From Xiphias gladius (lineage: Eukaryota > Chordata > Actinopteri > Istiophoriformes > Xiphiidae): DNA of 64,000 nucleotides. This document shows, one piece after another, positions 10,121 through 26,942 of the stretch. The number at the start of each line of letters is the position of its first letter. Positions within the stretch are counted from its first letter, which is position 1. The position numbers and the translations under genes are program-made. The notes under the pieces were generated by a model. That model was given only the letters and a program-made list of their open reading frames with translations. It was not told where the DNA came from and searched no databases. The DNA lies in the NCBI RefSeq assembly GCF_016859285.1, contig NC_053414.1, forward strand, positions 12,835,517 to 12,899,516, in the 5' to 3' direction.

Positions 10121-12700
10121 AAAAGCAAGACCAATGGTTTCCAAAATCCAGCTAAGACGGAAGAAGCTATTGCTTACAATGGAGTTGATTTGCTGATTTT
10201 TTTTTTTTTTTTTTTTTTTTGGGGCTGACAACCCTAAAACAAATAGATCTATAAAATCAGTTTTACTCTTAAAAGAGATAAAATACTCTAAGAAAAAGAA
10301 AAAAAAACAGTGACCGCATATATGGATGCATCTCCACAGCATCTGGACAACTTTGTTGGCCCCCAGTTGAACAATGCTGAAAAAAGTGGCCCCCAGGCGA
10401 ACCTAGTTGCTGACCCCTGGCACAGAGTATGCTCCACGGCTACAGAGGAATACAGACAGCATATCATTCAAAGACTGTGTATTTTAAGCATTAGCTAGAT
10501 AGTAGATCCAAATTAGGTAGTCGTCACGACTTAAAGTCCTCATTACAGAGTAAAACCAAAACTGACCGAATTTTTGTTTAAAATGATCATTTTCTGCAGA
10601 TCAGGTTGGTTCAGCTAATACAACCCAGTTATAACTACTTGCCTTTCCCAAACTAACCACACGATGATGCCAGAGCCCCAAGATGACTGTGTGCGTTAGA
10701 TTCAATCGATTTCAAAGTCTATTTTTTAGAACAGACCGGCCATATTATGCAACTTGTTACTATGTTACTATACTTGGCATTAAGTCTGCATTGTTAGATA
10801 CCGTCAAATGAAGTTGCACACTTTCCGTGTCATTACATCTGGCCGCTGTTTAAAATGGTGGCCACAGACCAGGCGATCTTTATTGTCAAATGATATTTAT
10901 TCTCTCCCACTGTGTCACTTCCCAAACTGGCTGCCAGCCCTCACCCTGAAGCAGAAGTCTGGCGTATCAGCAGCGCATGCAGCCCATGCGGAGCTGCTCA
11001 CCAATGGTGCTCTCGACTGTAATTAAGCCGCGGTCTACCTTGTCACCTAATCAGTCCCTCTGGGCCTCTAAAGGCAGGAGGTTTATCCCGTACAATTACT
11101 GTCTTCCAAGCGGAGCTCCTGTCTCAGACACAGGTTATATTTGAAAGCCGAATCCCCAAAGTAACCACTTAGATTATAATAACACTCTGAGAGATTATTT
11201 TAGGATGAGCTAGGTAGCAGACTATAATGCTGATATTAAAATCAGTTATATTGGCACTGGCTGGTGTGACACCAAACCCTTTTCACAGCATCACAGGAAA
11301 TAGGAAAAATAACCTAATGGGATCGTTGTATTTTAATGCAGAACCTTAATGTGGTGTTGTTGTCTCTCTTCCAGCTTTTCCACCTACAGGGGTGAGTCCA
11401 TGGGGGGGGGGGCAGAGTTGGTGAGGGCTGACAGGACCATCAAACCACCACATTGTCTTAAGCTGGAGAAAACCAAAGCAAGGTTTCCTTTGATAGCACT
11501 GAGTGCAACATTTCTGACCAAATCAACAAGTCCTCCAACTTAACAAAAAAAAAAAGGTTGTTGTCACTACCTTAAGTGATCCACGAAAGCCTTTTCTGAT
11601 CCTTCACCCTGGATGTCATCATGTTCGTTTTCTTCCAAAATGCTTATGGTTGTTACAAAAATGGTATGACTCTTGTCTGAGGTTTGGTTTAGGTCCATAC
11701 ATGAATTGGCTAAGGTCAGGGAGATACTACGGTCATGGCTAAGAAAAACCATGTAACTCTCTCTAACTGTCTTTCATGATATGATATTATACGGTGTGCG
11801 CTGAAATGCCATGCCCAGAATTACATCCCTCCTCTAGTCTGTGCTTCTCTGGCCACTGTTTTCAGAACCGTTTATGTCAGTAGATCCAAACCTTTTTGGG
11901 TGAATGACCTCTTAAGCAAAGCGATGTCTACTAACCAACCCATCATCCCCGTGTCTACGTGGGGTGTGAGCTGCAATCGCTTCAAACAGGGCGATTGTTC
12001 CCCTCAGGTTGTTTTTCATTTGAACCATTTTAAGAGGCCTGATTGGGCAAATTATCAGTATTCCGCGAGAGAAAACAAAGATTAGAGAAAAGTCTGAAAT
12101 ATAAACAGAATTCTGTGTAGCAGAGTGTGTTTGTTCTTTCATATCTTCTTTATCATCCTGTGACACCTCAGATTTATCTTGTGGCCTCTTGGGCGTCTCT
12201 TCGCCTCCAGTTTTGGAGCCACTTAGCCACCTGCATATGCCGCTGCCCCCCTGTAACAATTAGTAAGCACACAGTGAACACAGGTTCACTTGAAAGTATT
12301 GATACGAGCTTACATTTTTCATGCCTGGAATCACCAAGCCAATAGCCTTGCCGCAAACGTCCTGACCATAGAGGTCATCTACTCGGCAGACCTCTTAAAA
12401 ACCACAGAGAGAATATTTCTTCACATTCAAATTTCAGATTCATGTGATAAAGGTGCTCCGAGCCTATTTGGAAACATGACCTGAAATACCTTAATGTCTC
12501 CCTCCAAACAGACACAACACACAGTTCACAGGCTTGGGTCTAGTCCTAAATCCATTTCTGAATGAAAGAAAATGGCCCGGCAAAATAAACTATCTATCTT
12601 CTTGGAATATTATAGGCTTCTTTAGGAGACAAAGACTAGTGCTAGGGATTTAAAAGTCATCAATTTCAAGTGCAAGTGAGCTTCCTATAGATGCCTGCGG
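10121..12700. other. Intergenic DNA between elmod2 and gprin3
   Basis: Poly-T at 10197-10220 and a short 'GTTGCTGACCCCTGG'-type fish repeat near 10340-10425. No exon with a recognisable family was found on either strand; the open frames are short and lack conserved motifs. elmod2 and gprin3 are transcribed away from each other across this interval, so distal regulatory elements of either could lie here. Confidence 0.4.
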
Positions 12701-12709
12701 CTTGACACG

Positions 12710-13137
12710 GCGCTGCCTCCACTCTCATCCTCTCCCCCATTCATCCATTCATCCGCGTTACTCTGCCGCACCATGTTGCCTGCGCTGCCTGGACCAGTTC
12801 CGTCCGGGATGGCACACGCAATGAGAGGTCCATTTTGTGAAAGGTCCACTCTTCCCGAGCACGAGGCGACGCTGATGAAGACCTCAGAGGCGGCATCCCT
12901 CGGCCGGACGGCGATGACTCATTGCGCACGGTCAGTCCGTCAGGGTGCTTGAGCTTTGCGCTTTGCTGTGGAGGATCGATACCTCTAAGACCCATATTCT
13001 GGTGGAAGGCGTGGCTTGGTGTCACCGACACAGGGTTGGCTTTCCATATTCATTTTCTGGGGTTTAGCCTCGTCTCACTGACACGGACGCGCAAGCGGCA
13101 CCCCACGGTACCTACGGGACACAAAGCGTCTCTCAAG
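12710..13137 (+). promoter_or_regulatory. gprin3: Candidate gprin3 promoter and untranslated first exon
   Basis: The most CG-rich stretch upstream of gprin3. It ends in a good donor at 13138 (TCTCAAG then GTAAGCC). A single intron to the acceptor at 15350-15351 would join it to the coding exon. Open frames cross it on both strands but none resembles a protein family. A non-coding first exon is usual for this gene type; the exact transcription start is not visible. Confidence 0.35.
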
Positions 13138-15351
13138 GTAAGCCTCCCTCCTCTTTCCATCACGCTGCGCTTTCCTTCGTGTCAGATGTCGAATTCGCTC
13201 GCAAGGTCAAAGCTTATCAGAAAATATCAGTGGCCTCTGAGAGGCTGGGGTGGGACGGGACCGCCGGTGTGGGCTGTGATACACGACAAAGATCTAAATT
13301 GGCCCGAATCGGTCGTGAGCATCACTTTGCTGTATGTTACGTTTGGCGTTTGGCGTGAATTCACAGTCTGCACACACAGACACCGGGCCGTTTTAACTGT
13401 TGAATATGTCATTACGGTCAGGACATGCGGCACATAAATATTTGCACTTTGACAACAGACAGGCAGATGCATGGCGCGCAGGGGGGGGGGGGGGGGGTTG
13501 CACGCAAATGGGTTCCACCTGTCCACTGACCCAGACCAGCAGCCTACCATTCCGTTTTCTGCAAGTCACATTCAAAAATTATGCTTTTAGGTTCGTGATT
13601 TATTATCCTTTAAACGGGTGACAGGAAGGACTGCTTCAGACATAAATAGGAGCCGACCAGTACGACGTGTATTGCGCTCGTTGTTTCTCTCCCAGAGAGG
13701 GGAGCAATGTGGAGACTTCTGCCGATACTTGCTGTTCTGAGAAATGGCATCATCCCAAAAGACGAGGCCGAGTTCAACATTAGTCTCACTGAGATGAAGC
13801 GCACATTGTGCAGAATGGATTATCATCGACACCGTCGCTGAAACCGAGATGGCCAGCCGGTTCCCTCCATGGACCACTGAAGTATACAGCGGTGTCCCTG
13901 CTCCCTCTTTATACTGTATAGGCTGTGAAGCATAATGAATCGCGGTGCAATTCATTCGTCAGACCCCGAAGGACCAGATCATTCAGACGTCTGCCGAGTG
14001 CTGGCACATTACTTGCACAGAATTGGCCCAGATGCTTTAACACATTTAGGAGACAGACTGAGGTGGAGTCATTCATCAGGCCTGGGATGAAGAGGAGAGG
14101 TGTGAAGCTGTAGGTCACTGCTTGGATTTTAGACGAGATTGATTACAGGACAGAAGAGGATCTAGAGACACATCTCGCTGGCTGTAAAAGATTTTCCGTT
14201 TATTTCTGACAAAAAGGTCTATGACAGTGAAAAGATAGTTGAACTTTAAATGAGAGATTATGGTTGTTTTCAGGGTGCACTTTTATTTCATCTGGTGTTT
14301 TGCAGGACTATTCTCAAAAAGGGAACTGAAATTGATATTGCTTTGTCTCAAATAACTGTGCTGAGATATTTCATATTTGAATTCTTATATAATTTTACTA
14401 GACAAGTTTTTTTTTTCAAAGAATTGCAATTTACTTGTGAACTTGTTACCTGGTATCTTTTTATAAGCTGTAAAGATCATTATTATTGGTATTTAGGATG
14501 AATTCAGATTCGGTTCGGATGATATACTGCCAGGCAAGCACACACAGTATGTGAGGCATTCTGAAACCAGATGAGACTGGTAGGTCAGACGAAACTCCAC
14601 TAGAAGAGGAACATCCGCAGTTTTTAATAAAAAGATATCCTTTATCTGTAAGCACTTTCAGCCTACATATGACAAAGTCTTATTTCTGCACTTTGCTTAC
14701 TTTACTTCCAAGTTTGTGAACTTTGCTTTGCTCTGATGCAGTATTTCTGCATGCTCTTTGGGGATTATCCCGTTATTCTTTTTTTTTTTTTTTTTTTGCT
14801 ATTGTTGTAATTCATACAGTTGGACCAAGCATTTTAAAAAATCTATTTGAAGTCTCTAATAATAATAATAATTTATAAAATCAGAAGATCACGTGTTGAA
14901 ATGTTTGAATCATGCTTTGACTGTCAGTTCATATATTTCCTATACGGAGGAAACATAGGTTGTGAAAAATACATAGTTCCAAACACTCCACATTACAATG
15001 ATTTAGACACACAGTTTTGTTATTAAGATTGCATGATATGATTAATTTGATAATTAGGCGTGGAATTATGTTAATCTTAGTTCAAAGCATTGATTAAATG
15101 AGGCAAATACGGGTCATTGATTGTTCTGGTGCTTGGCCCTTTATTCTTACAATGATTATTTAAATGCATGTTAATGACTCTTCCAAAAAACTACGTGGAA
15201 CGCGAGATGCAACTTACATAATGATCATCTAGGCCTTAAGTACTACGGGTCTGGTCTGATTATTTTCGTCTAAATTAAGATGTAAATGTTGTGAAAAGTG
15301 CAGCTCAATCATTTAAAACAAGCTAAATCTATTTCTATTTTCCACTTTTAG
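13138..15351 (+). other. Probable first intron of gprin3
   Basis: Between the candidate donor at 13138 and the acceptor TTTTAG at 15350-15351. Contains a run of G (13482-13497), a poly-T at 14779-14798 and a short AAT repeat near 14860. No coding sequence recognised. Confidence 0.35.
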
Positions 15352-15421
15352 GAACTTGCACAAAGTGACTGGCAGCACATTCTGTCTTCATCTTTGGATT
15401 ACGACAATATTTAAAGACTGA

Positions 15422-17641
<2,220 letters not shown>

Positions 17642-18444
17642 CACCGCACAGAGGTACCCAATGTCAGACTCTTCCCGTTTACTAGAGGTCAAAATGTTTG
17701 TCCTCCCCTTCGTCATGACTGCAATGCCAGGTGAAACATTAATGGGGCGACGATCCCTGTAAGTAAGTAAGTTATACGGGACTGTTGTAGCATAAAGAGT
17801 CAAACTATTTGTGATGTTTGTGATCAGAGGAGGTAGGAAATAGAAATATAAAATGAACAACTCAAGACTTCTTTTCTAGAAATAGATAATATAAAAAAGA
17901 GAGAATACTTCTAACAGTTTTTAAATAACAAAGGCAATAATAGTGAAACGCATGTATATTAGTTATAATGGCAGTTGTATGACCTAAAAATTAAGTCCAG
18001 ACCTTCACAGTACATGGCACTGCTCATGGGATAGACATATTACTTACCGTCAGAATATTTGTGCAAATATATTAAAGCAACATCTCATCACATTTGGTGC
18101 ATTTTGGTACATGTTTTTGAGGTGTTTTAGGGCCCTATATTTATAAGATTGCTGTATTTTCTTTTCATGCACATTTATTTTTAGTGAGTGATTACATTGT
18201 GCAAAAAAAAAAAAAAAAAAGGGACCGTATGCATACATACACTGTTTAATCTCTGTTCTCTTTGGTTTTCTATTAAAATAATAAAAAACTAAGTTGAGCT
18301 TTACACATTCTTTTCGTTTAAGCAAGTATAGCATCACTTTTTTTGGTCATTTTAAGAATCTTTCATGTGGTATTTTAAACCTTATTTCTAGACAAAGAGG
18401 TCGATGGCACTGGGACCATACAGAAATGAAAGGTCATGAAAAGA

Positions 18445-18450
18445 AATAAA
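18445..18450 (+). terminator. Candidate gprin3 polyadenylation signal
   Basis: AATAAA about 800 bases after the gprin3 stop. The 3' UTR (17642 on) is AT-rich with a poly-A run at 18201-18219. Other AATAAA-like hexamers occur near 18280, so the true end is uncertain. Confidence 0.3.
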
Positions 18451-19575
18451 AGCCGTGTATTAGAGAGACAGATCAAACACATCAGTAACTCAAGAAGAGA
18501 TGGTGTTTGTCGATGTGGCTAAGCCAAGTGCACATGTCAGGGGATGTGAGAGCAGCAGACAACATCAGGACTGTCCACAGGGGATGTGAGTGAGTGACAG
18601 ACTGCAGCCGAGAGTAAAGGTACAGTAGGTTGTAGTCTGTGCCGGATAAATTAGTGTCAAGCTTTATGAGACAGTTTCTGATCCCGAGGAATAATATGAA
18701 CGAGGGTATGAAGTTTGTTCAGAGGCAAAGACTTGTGCTCGTGACTGTTTCCTTTGGTTTGACAGGGATATTAACACCCCTGCATTTGAAGTTTTCAGAT
18801 CAGACTTGTCCGTCGCGTACGAATCCAATAGTCCGCTTTGCTTAGTTTTGTGTGAACATTAGATCTCCAAGTACAGGGTTGTGTCAGCCTGAGAATGAAA
18901 ATCAATGCATTTCTGTGAAACAGTTTTATAGGTCAGTGAAGGACAGGAGAGACCCAATTTGGGGGATATTTCAAACCAACAAGATGTAGAGCTTTGGGCA
19001 TTGCTTTGTTGTGCTGTAAATCTGAATTAAAGATAAGATTTTGAACAGATCATTTGCAGTGAGTGCAGAGTCATAGAAGACCAGGCTGGAAATTACTTAT
19101 TTGCAGCTCAGGGCCCAAAATGGGCAGTTTTAGCTTTATCTGCATTGAACAGAAGAAATTGTCTATTGTCTATTGTTATATTATATTGTCTGTGAGATTT
19201 CAGCTACACAAAGTGGTTAGGTATCATTGCTAGGATTTATCGTTATATAAAGGTGTGCACCATGTGGATAAGAGACCAGATAAGAGAGTGCCAGAACTGC
19301 CTCCCCGTTTTACCATTTTGAAGCAGGTAGAGGGAAAGCTGGGCAGCATCCATACCTGAGGGACACTAAAAAAAAGCCTTTTCACACGCAGACATGCCAG
19401 CCGCTGATATTGAAAAATACCAATGGGTGTGAGAGCAATGCTGGAGATACCGTGACTCTCTAAATCATAGAGAAGCTGCCACTGGTCCTGATTTTCAAAA
19501 GCGGCACTAGAAAGTGAGTAAGTTGCCGGTCCACAACCTTAGTATTCTGTATGGGCTTACGTTTTGACTTCTAAT

Positions 19576-19646
19576 GGTCTAAACGATTAATCGAGAAACT
19601 CATATGTAGATTAATCCATAATGAAAAAATCTTTAGTTGCATCCCT
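19576..19646. repeat. Fragment of palindromic MITE-like element
   Basis: Contains AACGATTAATCGAGAAACT and ends in TTTAGTTGCATCCCT, the same terminus as the nested element at 54881-55450. Confidence 0.55.
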
Positions 19647-20277
19647 AATTAGGACAGGGAAATCCAACTTTTCTGAAAGATATGTCCAAGTTGGCGACGT
19701 TCCTGAAAACCAAACAAAACACGGATGCCTCATGTCAAGTCCACCGTTCAATGCAATTAAACCCAAACTTAATGTATATAATATTACTTCATCAGTGGAC
19801 AGTATTTTTAGCCCTCACACGACCAAAACCTTTCCAATAGCGTAAACACTCACTAGTCATTAAAAGATATGATGTGTCACCAAACTCTTTGTAATAATAA
19901 TAATGATAAATGTGTCCTACCCTAACAGGTGCAGCAAAGCTAAAAGGAGTTTGAGGGAAACGTCAATCAAGCGCAGTTTGTATACACCCTGAAAAGAGGT
20001 CTTACCAGGCAGCACAAGTGAGGTGTGAGTGAAGGCCATGGGTGCATGTGGGCTTCAAGCTGTAAAGCAGGGCTGACCCTTAAAACAGCCCGGAGCAAAT
20101 TCCAGATCAACACCGGTTCTTAGGATAGATAATCTTACTGCAAAAGACAGATCCTTAACAAAATTGTACACTTATAATAAAAACGAAGTCCTCTGTTACG
20201 CTTTCATCGTGTCATGCTTCTGATTGGATTTAGGCACACGATTAGCCAGCTGGTCAATTTGTTAATCAAGAGTAAAA

Positions 20278-20405
20278 CTACTTGGTAACGATTTTTGATG
20301 ATCAGTTAATTGTTTAGGTCATTGTTCAAGCACACATGCCAAACGTTTGATGGTTCCAGCTTCTCAAATATAAGGATATGTTGCATCTGGTGACTTCAAC
20401 TTGGG
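20278..20405. repeat. Fragment of palindromic MITE-like element (interior)
   Basis: ATGCCAAACGTTTGATGGTT then AGCTTCTCAAATATAAGGAT matches the interior of the element at 54881-55450 (ATGCCAAACATTTGG..., AGCTTCTCGAGTACGAGGAT). Confidence 0.6.
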
Positions 20406-23400
20406 CTCTAGGGATTTGTGATGGGTATTTTTTTTTATTTTTAGACGCCACATTGCGCGTCGAATGTATGTAATTCAGAAGAATCTCAGTGTAAGATCAT
20501 CTGCTCATCTAATTTAATAAAAGTTTGGAGGTTAACTGTAGGGCTCTTCTGTCTGAGTTATGACCAGTTCTGCCTGATAATATTCCTCTCATGTGGTTGC
20601 CAGGTGTCGTTGTCCGGTGTAAAAAGATGATAACTAATTCTCTAAAGGCTTTGCATTGACTGAAACCCTACACACACAAAGTAATACTCTCCGCAAACCA
20701 GTATATGATGGTGAACACTTCCTTTCAGAGTGAATGTAATGTCCTGACTGGTGTAACACTGATTCAAGGCGACTGCTGTTATTTTCTTAACAAGCGTGTC
20801 ACTTTCTGTTAATGTCAGGAAGTGATAACAGGGGGAAAAAAGTCCTCTATACTCGTAGTCTTTGCGCTGCGAAATGTCACAGCCTGTAAAGAACAACACA
20901 GACTGAAACGGCTAATCCTTATACATCTTCTTTTTTTTTTTGGATCCACTGGGATCAGAGGACACGGGCACTAAGGCGTACTTGTATCTGTCCCATCCTA
21001 CCTGCCCAGATTTGCGTAAGACCTAGAGCCTTTGAATGTTTCTGGAGGTAGCGGTGCCACGGTGGCCTCTTTACATACATATTCTGCCTCAGGTAGATTC
21101 ATGTGTCTCTCCCTCCTCTTCCAGTCTAGGTCACATTCTCCTATACACATAGTCTCCGTTTCTGTTGGCCCGGTCACCAACCTTAATTCTGATTCTTTCA
21201 CCGTAGCTTTAATTAGCTGTGTTTCGATTTTTAATAACCCCCTACTCACCTTGTCGTTATGACTGGTTTCCATTTCGAAGTGCAAATTAGATTCAACCAC
21301 AGGCGGCGGTTGGCACGGATGGAGATTTATTCCAATGACAAGAAACTTGGAGACGGATTTCAAAGGCACATGGACAAAAAAAAACCACCTACTGCCAAGG
21401 TTACCAGAGGACAGCATTCAGCTTGCTTTCAATATTCACCTCACTGGCTGTGTGCTCCATGCCCTCCATGCCCTCCATAAATATTTTAATGAAGACACGT
21501 CTCGGGCACGTAGCTACACTCTGTATTCTTATAAGGGAAAAATCCACCGATGCTGACCCAGTGGTCTAAGGCACACGCTGTCACAGAGACATAGAAACAC
21601 ACTGGAATTGAATTTGGCCTTGGACCTTTATGGAGTATCCCTTTCACTCTCCCCTAATGTTTCTGTGTCTGCAGTCAATGGTCAAAAAATTTAAGAATAA
21701 TGTTATATATATAACTAAATAACTATATAACTAATCTGTAACAAATAATATGTTTTGATGAAAATCTATTGCCTCCCGGGTTATGTTTTCTATCAACACA
21801 ACGAGTTTCTATCAACAAGTTTTTGATGAACGTATCCGCCAAGTTGCAAAATGTTGATATTGAAAGTATCCCCAAAATGTCAACTCATAATGTGATGTTT
21901 TTTTTCTGTTTTTCCTACAATATCAGCTACAGAATGCCACATTTCCATGTTTATGTTTAGGCACTCACAGCATTTGGACAAGGTAAGGAGTAAAAAGTAG
22001 CATGAGACATGATTTTTTTATAATTAATTAGCATTGAACTGAAGTCAAAGTCTTCCCGAACCATAAACAAAGTGCTTTTGGTGCCTAAACCCAGCCATTT
22101 CCTTCACTGAAAAAGAAATGATGCCACTGAACATATTGCAGGCAGCAATTACATTTCCTTCAAAACATATTAGACAAAACAAATTAGTATTACAAACAGT
22201 AAATGCAATTTCTAGAAGGGTTGCACGGCATTTGTTCTTCCTGAAGACATAAATCTTAAAAGTCTAACATCAATCTAAATATTGATTGCAAATATATAAT
22301 TTCATTTAAAGTAATGTCTTAAAAGAGCTGGGCACTGTAGTTTTAAGCAAGCTTTATTCAAAAAGGAGTAAATAGTGCATTTGATGGGGACTATTTTCAG
22401 CTGTGGATAAATATGCAATTGGTGCACTGGTGCGTATTCACTGGAGCAATTCACTGGCGGATTTGGGATTGACTCAAAATAAATGAGAGACAACCATGTG
22501 CATCATAATTTTTCATTGGAGTTATTTTGAATAAGAAAAATATAGAATTACCAGCCTTATCTCTAAAGCTAAATTGCCATAAAAGAAAACAAAATACATT
22601 TTACTTTGCATACAAACAGATGTATTAGGAGTCATGCAATTACCTATTTTAGTTTAACCTCAAGGAATCTTAAAAAAAGTGATTATGCAGTGTTCCCCTG
22701 TGGCTCCACCTCACCATTAATACTATATTTTAATACTATATTCTATAATATGCAAATATTAGTGATGCCATAATGAATAATTGCATAACAACTGTCAAAG
22801 CTTAACACTGAGGTGCACAGCCGTGTTTCCAATTGGCAACTCATATTTTTTGCTTTAAAGAACAAAACTTATAACTAATAACACTGTGCTGTTAAAAACA
22901 CTGGTGACTGTATGCAAGTCTCTGAAACCCGACAGTGACAGTACAGCACCGACAACAGGCTGGAGAGCGTGATACCTCTTAACAAGGAAACTCCCAGGCT
23001 GTGTCGGAAGCTAAAATTAAAGACCGATAGTCCATGAGAGGAAGCGGGAGCCCCCTGTTACAGCCCAAAAAGCCTCCCCTGACTCACGCTGAGACATGTA
23101 TTTTAGAGTGGTGTGAAACATTTTCTGGATTTTGTTATTCATAGAAAGTGAAACCATGCATACATATTGTTCTTCTAGATAATTAATAAAAATCTAAAAA
23201 ATGATTGAGGGTACTTTGAAATGCCAAATCAGGTATTCTTGAGTGGAAAAGATTAGACACTCTCTTGCCCTGACTTGACCTTATTTGAATGCCACTGCAG
23301 ACATGTGTACATCAGTGATGGCATCCTCATATTCTGGGGGAATTCGGGGCAGCAGCAGAATTTTTGATCTATAATTGAACGATAAACTGGGATTTGAGAT

Positions 23401-24411
23401 TTGCTTTCAGTGACCCAGTTAGCTTCATAAACACACTCAGCTTCTTCAGCTCAGGCAGAAACCCTTATAAAGAGCCCTGCAGATGCCACAGCACTGGGAC
23501 AGAAGCCATTACAATTATCCAGACCATCGTCGGGATAAAATCTATCGACTCACCGATCATGTGTTGCATATTAGATACACTTTTATCGTGGGGATGAGTG
23601 TTAATTACTGTTTACAGATCATATTTTGAGATTGTGGCGTGGGTAATTAAAGGCAGCTGGTGATCGTAGTGTTGCCATTTAATTCTACATAACCCAGGCT
23701 CTGAAACTGCACTGGAGATTTGACTGCTGACTGGTGGAGGCTTTGAATATTTCCATATTCAGCCGTTTTTCACAACCATCTCTCTCCTCCTGTGTCCATC
23801 TCTGTGCCTCCTTCTCTCGCTGCGCCTTCCCCCTCAACTCCAACTCCCCATTTTCTCTCTAAGCCTCCATTTCTCTCTGTCCCAGACGCTCCTTTCTTTG
23901 TTCGATGATGATATCATAATGAAGCATAAGCCAGTACCAGTGAGGTGATTAAAGCTTCTGCTGGCCTCCACTCTGCAGAATATCTCCCATAAAACGCCCT
24001 ACTACTGCTTCTCTCCCTTACTTGTCCTCCTATTGTATTAGCCAGAGAGCTGGAAGTGAAGCTCATCCTCCTGATGGCCGCTCCGTTCCCAGTGGAATGT
24101 GTGGCCTACATTTGTTTGTGGTGCAGCGTTGGGCTGTGTGAGTGTGTTCCTTTATCAAACATGTCCAGTTTTCTGCAACGTACCCCTTTTGTCTCACTCA
24201 CTAGTCACTATTTTCTGGCTACACACTCTCTTTTAATTTGTCTGGTTCCCTTTTGCTCTCTGTCCTCTCATACATAGGTGCATGTATCCAGCATTTTCAT
24301 TTTAGAACTCATCATTGATTGCTTACCATTCACCTCAAAAGCACATGCCCTTGTAACCTTTGTAACAGAGCATACATGGGCACATTTGAAAAAAGCACGC
24401 ACACACAGACA

Positions 24412-24513
<102 letters not shown>

Positions 24514-24679
24514 AAGGTCACCTTCCCTGGCTTCATTAGAGACTGCTTTATTATGGCTGACAGATGTGCCCATAAATCATAGGTCCCCTGGTGGAGTGAG
24601 AAGATCCAAAACAAACTGTGCACTGATAAAGGGGAAACAGAGAGAAAGAGCGAAGGGGAGAGAGAGAGAGAGATAAATA

Positions 24680-26940
24680 GACAGTAAGAGAGACAGACAG
24701 ACGCACAAGCACTCATATGAATACATATGAATATACTGTATTTATTGACAGTGTCTTAAACAATAGGTTTCCACCATCATACTCCCTAAAGAATGATTTT
24801 ATTTTTTTTTTCTGTCTCAAGCGTCACTGTAGGGAGATAAGCAGCTTTTGTTACATCACTGCCTTTTGTCACAGAGAGAAAAAGGAAGGAAAGTCCTTAT
24901 CTTGAGAGAAAAATGAAATGTTAAAGGAGACAGACGGACCGATTGCTGCTTCAGATTCTAATACATCCAAAGTGAATCTGGGAAATGATTCTGATAAAAA
25001 CCCGTCGAGCATCTTCGTACGGAGATTCAGCCCCAGACGAAGATCCTCCTCGCGAAACTCATGACCGCCTCTGACCTCGCTGCTTTTGCCACAACACCGC
25101 CCGTGTCACTCTGCAAATGTCTGCAAGACAGCAAAGGAAGTTAATGCGCCTTTTCTTTTACCTGCTCATATCCGTGTGAGACACAGAAATGAACTCTTTT
25201 TTTGCTCCGTAAAAAAAAAGGTGGATAGACATTATGACTTAGAATAATTTCAGTTTTTGAAGAAGTTTTTTCGGAACGAGAGACAAGTACCTATGACAGG
25301 ACTCTTGTTGAGGTTTGCAGGTTTGAAGCGCCTTTTGTCTTGCAGCAGCCTACCTGTATGACAAACTTGCAATGTATGAACGAGGACAGCCCCTCAGGTT
25401 TTCTGGAGCAAGTCTTTTAGTCATTCCAAAGAGTAGGACAAAAACTTTTGGTGAGACAGCTTTTAGTTTTTATGCTGATTTTGATTTATTAAATTTATGT
25501 TTTTTATTTCTTCTTACCAATTTTATTTGTCATTGTGTTGAATCTATTTTACTGATTTTCTAAACTTTTTTAATTTTATCTTTATATCTATAGAACTTTT
25601 ACCTCTCGTCTGCATTAGTCTCATGTTGTTTTACTTTTTCCATTCACGCTTATTTATTATCAACTTGTCACTTATCTGTAAAGCACTTTAATTGCACTAT
25701 GGCGCTATATACAAATAAACCTAAATGGTGTTTTAAAGCTTTCTCCACATTGCCAGATGGTCCAGGTTAAAGTTCTAGGGGAAGAAATTATTTATTAATT
25801 TATTATTTTGTTGGCCAGAAAGTAGTCAAATTTAAACATGTAGTTAAAAAATATTGTAATTAGCTTATAAAATACCCATCATTTGTAAGTTTTTAGTGGG
25901 AAAATAAACCCCAGGTTACTGACACACACAAAATCATAGCATGACCTTAGTGTACTCAGTGTTCACTCCGGCCCTGATAATCTCTGGTCAAGGCCTTTTG
26001 CTTGAATCTGTTATCAATAAATTTAATGCTGACTATTGTTTAAGAGCTGTAAATAAAAAAGGTTTTGAGGTAATGAATTTGCTGCTTACAGCTGAGAAAA
26101 CGCCGGTTTTGCTCAGTTGCGGTGAGCAACTAGAGTAAAAGACACACACACACTTGATTTCCAATCTGTCCAAATAACAAAACTACCTGCAGTGTGATTA
26201 AAAAAAAAAAAAAAAAATCTAACCTAATCAAAATTACATTACAACACTGTACTGTCACATAATTTATTGTCCACCTTGGTTATCACATAAGGTCCTTTAT
26301 AGACTCTGGATTACACCCACAGGTGTGTTTTACAATGATGACGATGGTCACGTGTAATTTGGAAGATGGAAGGGCAAAAACGTCCTCTGACTGAGACAAG
26401 TTTTCTTTTAATTTTTATTGTTTTATTGTGGATTGAATATCTCACTCTTGCATGTGCTGCTTATTTTTATTGATTTAACCTCACTTTTATTTCCTACGCC
26501 ATGTCTTGTACTAGACTCAGCTCCTGTAACCCTGAAATGTTTTTTTTTTGTCGATGCCTTCACCAACCTGTAAACAATTAACAATAGAAACCTAAATGCC
26601 ACATATGACATGAAACACAAGCAGTGCTGTGCCACAGGTTAGAGTTTTTTTTTTTTTTTACCTTCCATAGCAATCAGTTCCCTTGAAAAATCCCAGTGAC
26701 CCCTTTATTGGGACACAAGCAGCATCAATAGTCATTAACTTGTTGTTACGTTGTGTAGGATTTACGGCTCAGTCACATCCATCTCACCCATGCTGGCAGG
26801 CTGCAATACCACATCTGATTGGGCTCAAAGTTCATCCTTACTGTCAAAGTTCAGATATAACCTAGAACTCCTTGTGTCATTAATAAGCCGGTGAATTGTT
26901 GGACGAGGCAAAGTCTGGTGTATCATCTCCACTGTGAGGG
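24680..26940. other. Intergenic DNA, right part, upstream of the CUB/protease gene
   Basis: AT-rich, with poly-A/T tracts (26200-26217, 26645-26660) and no recognised exon. The proximal promoter of the CUB/protease gene should lie in the last few hundred bases; no clear TATA box was identified. Confidence 0.4.
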
Positions 26941-26942
26941 AA

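Larger units (their letters stand above)
18460..24400. other. Intergenic DNA, left part, between gprin3 and the CUB/protease gene
   Basis: No gene recognised. Mostly AT-rich unique sequence. Two fragments of the 'TTAGTTGCATCCCT' palindromic element lie at about 19576-19646 and 20278-20405. Open frames here are short and lack family motifs. The slightly GC-richer stretch 20940-21330 has no coding signature. Confidence 0.45.

Noticed and set aside
9847-10134. Minus-strand open frame resembling the C-terminal end of a LINE reverse transcriptase
   Set aside because: The plus strand of the same bases matches the tail of a common fish SINE/LINE-type repeat (GAAGAGAGACCAGTGTG and GAACCGGCTGCAG). 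The protein resemblance is short and probably accidental.
12741-13437. Open frames of 96 and 171 residues on opposite strands
   Set aside because: CG-rich DNA with few stops, no conserved motif, and a splice donor inside the plus-strand frame. Better read as a promoter and untranslated exon.
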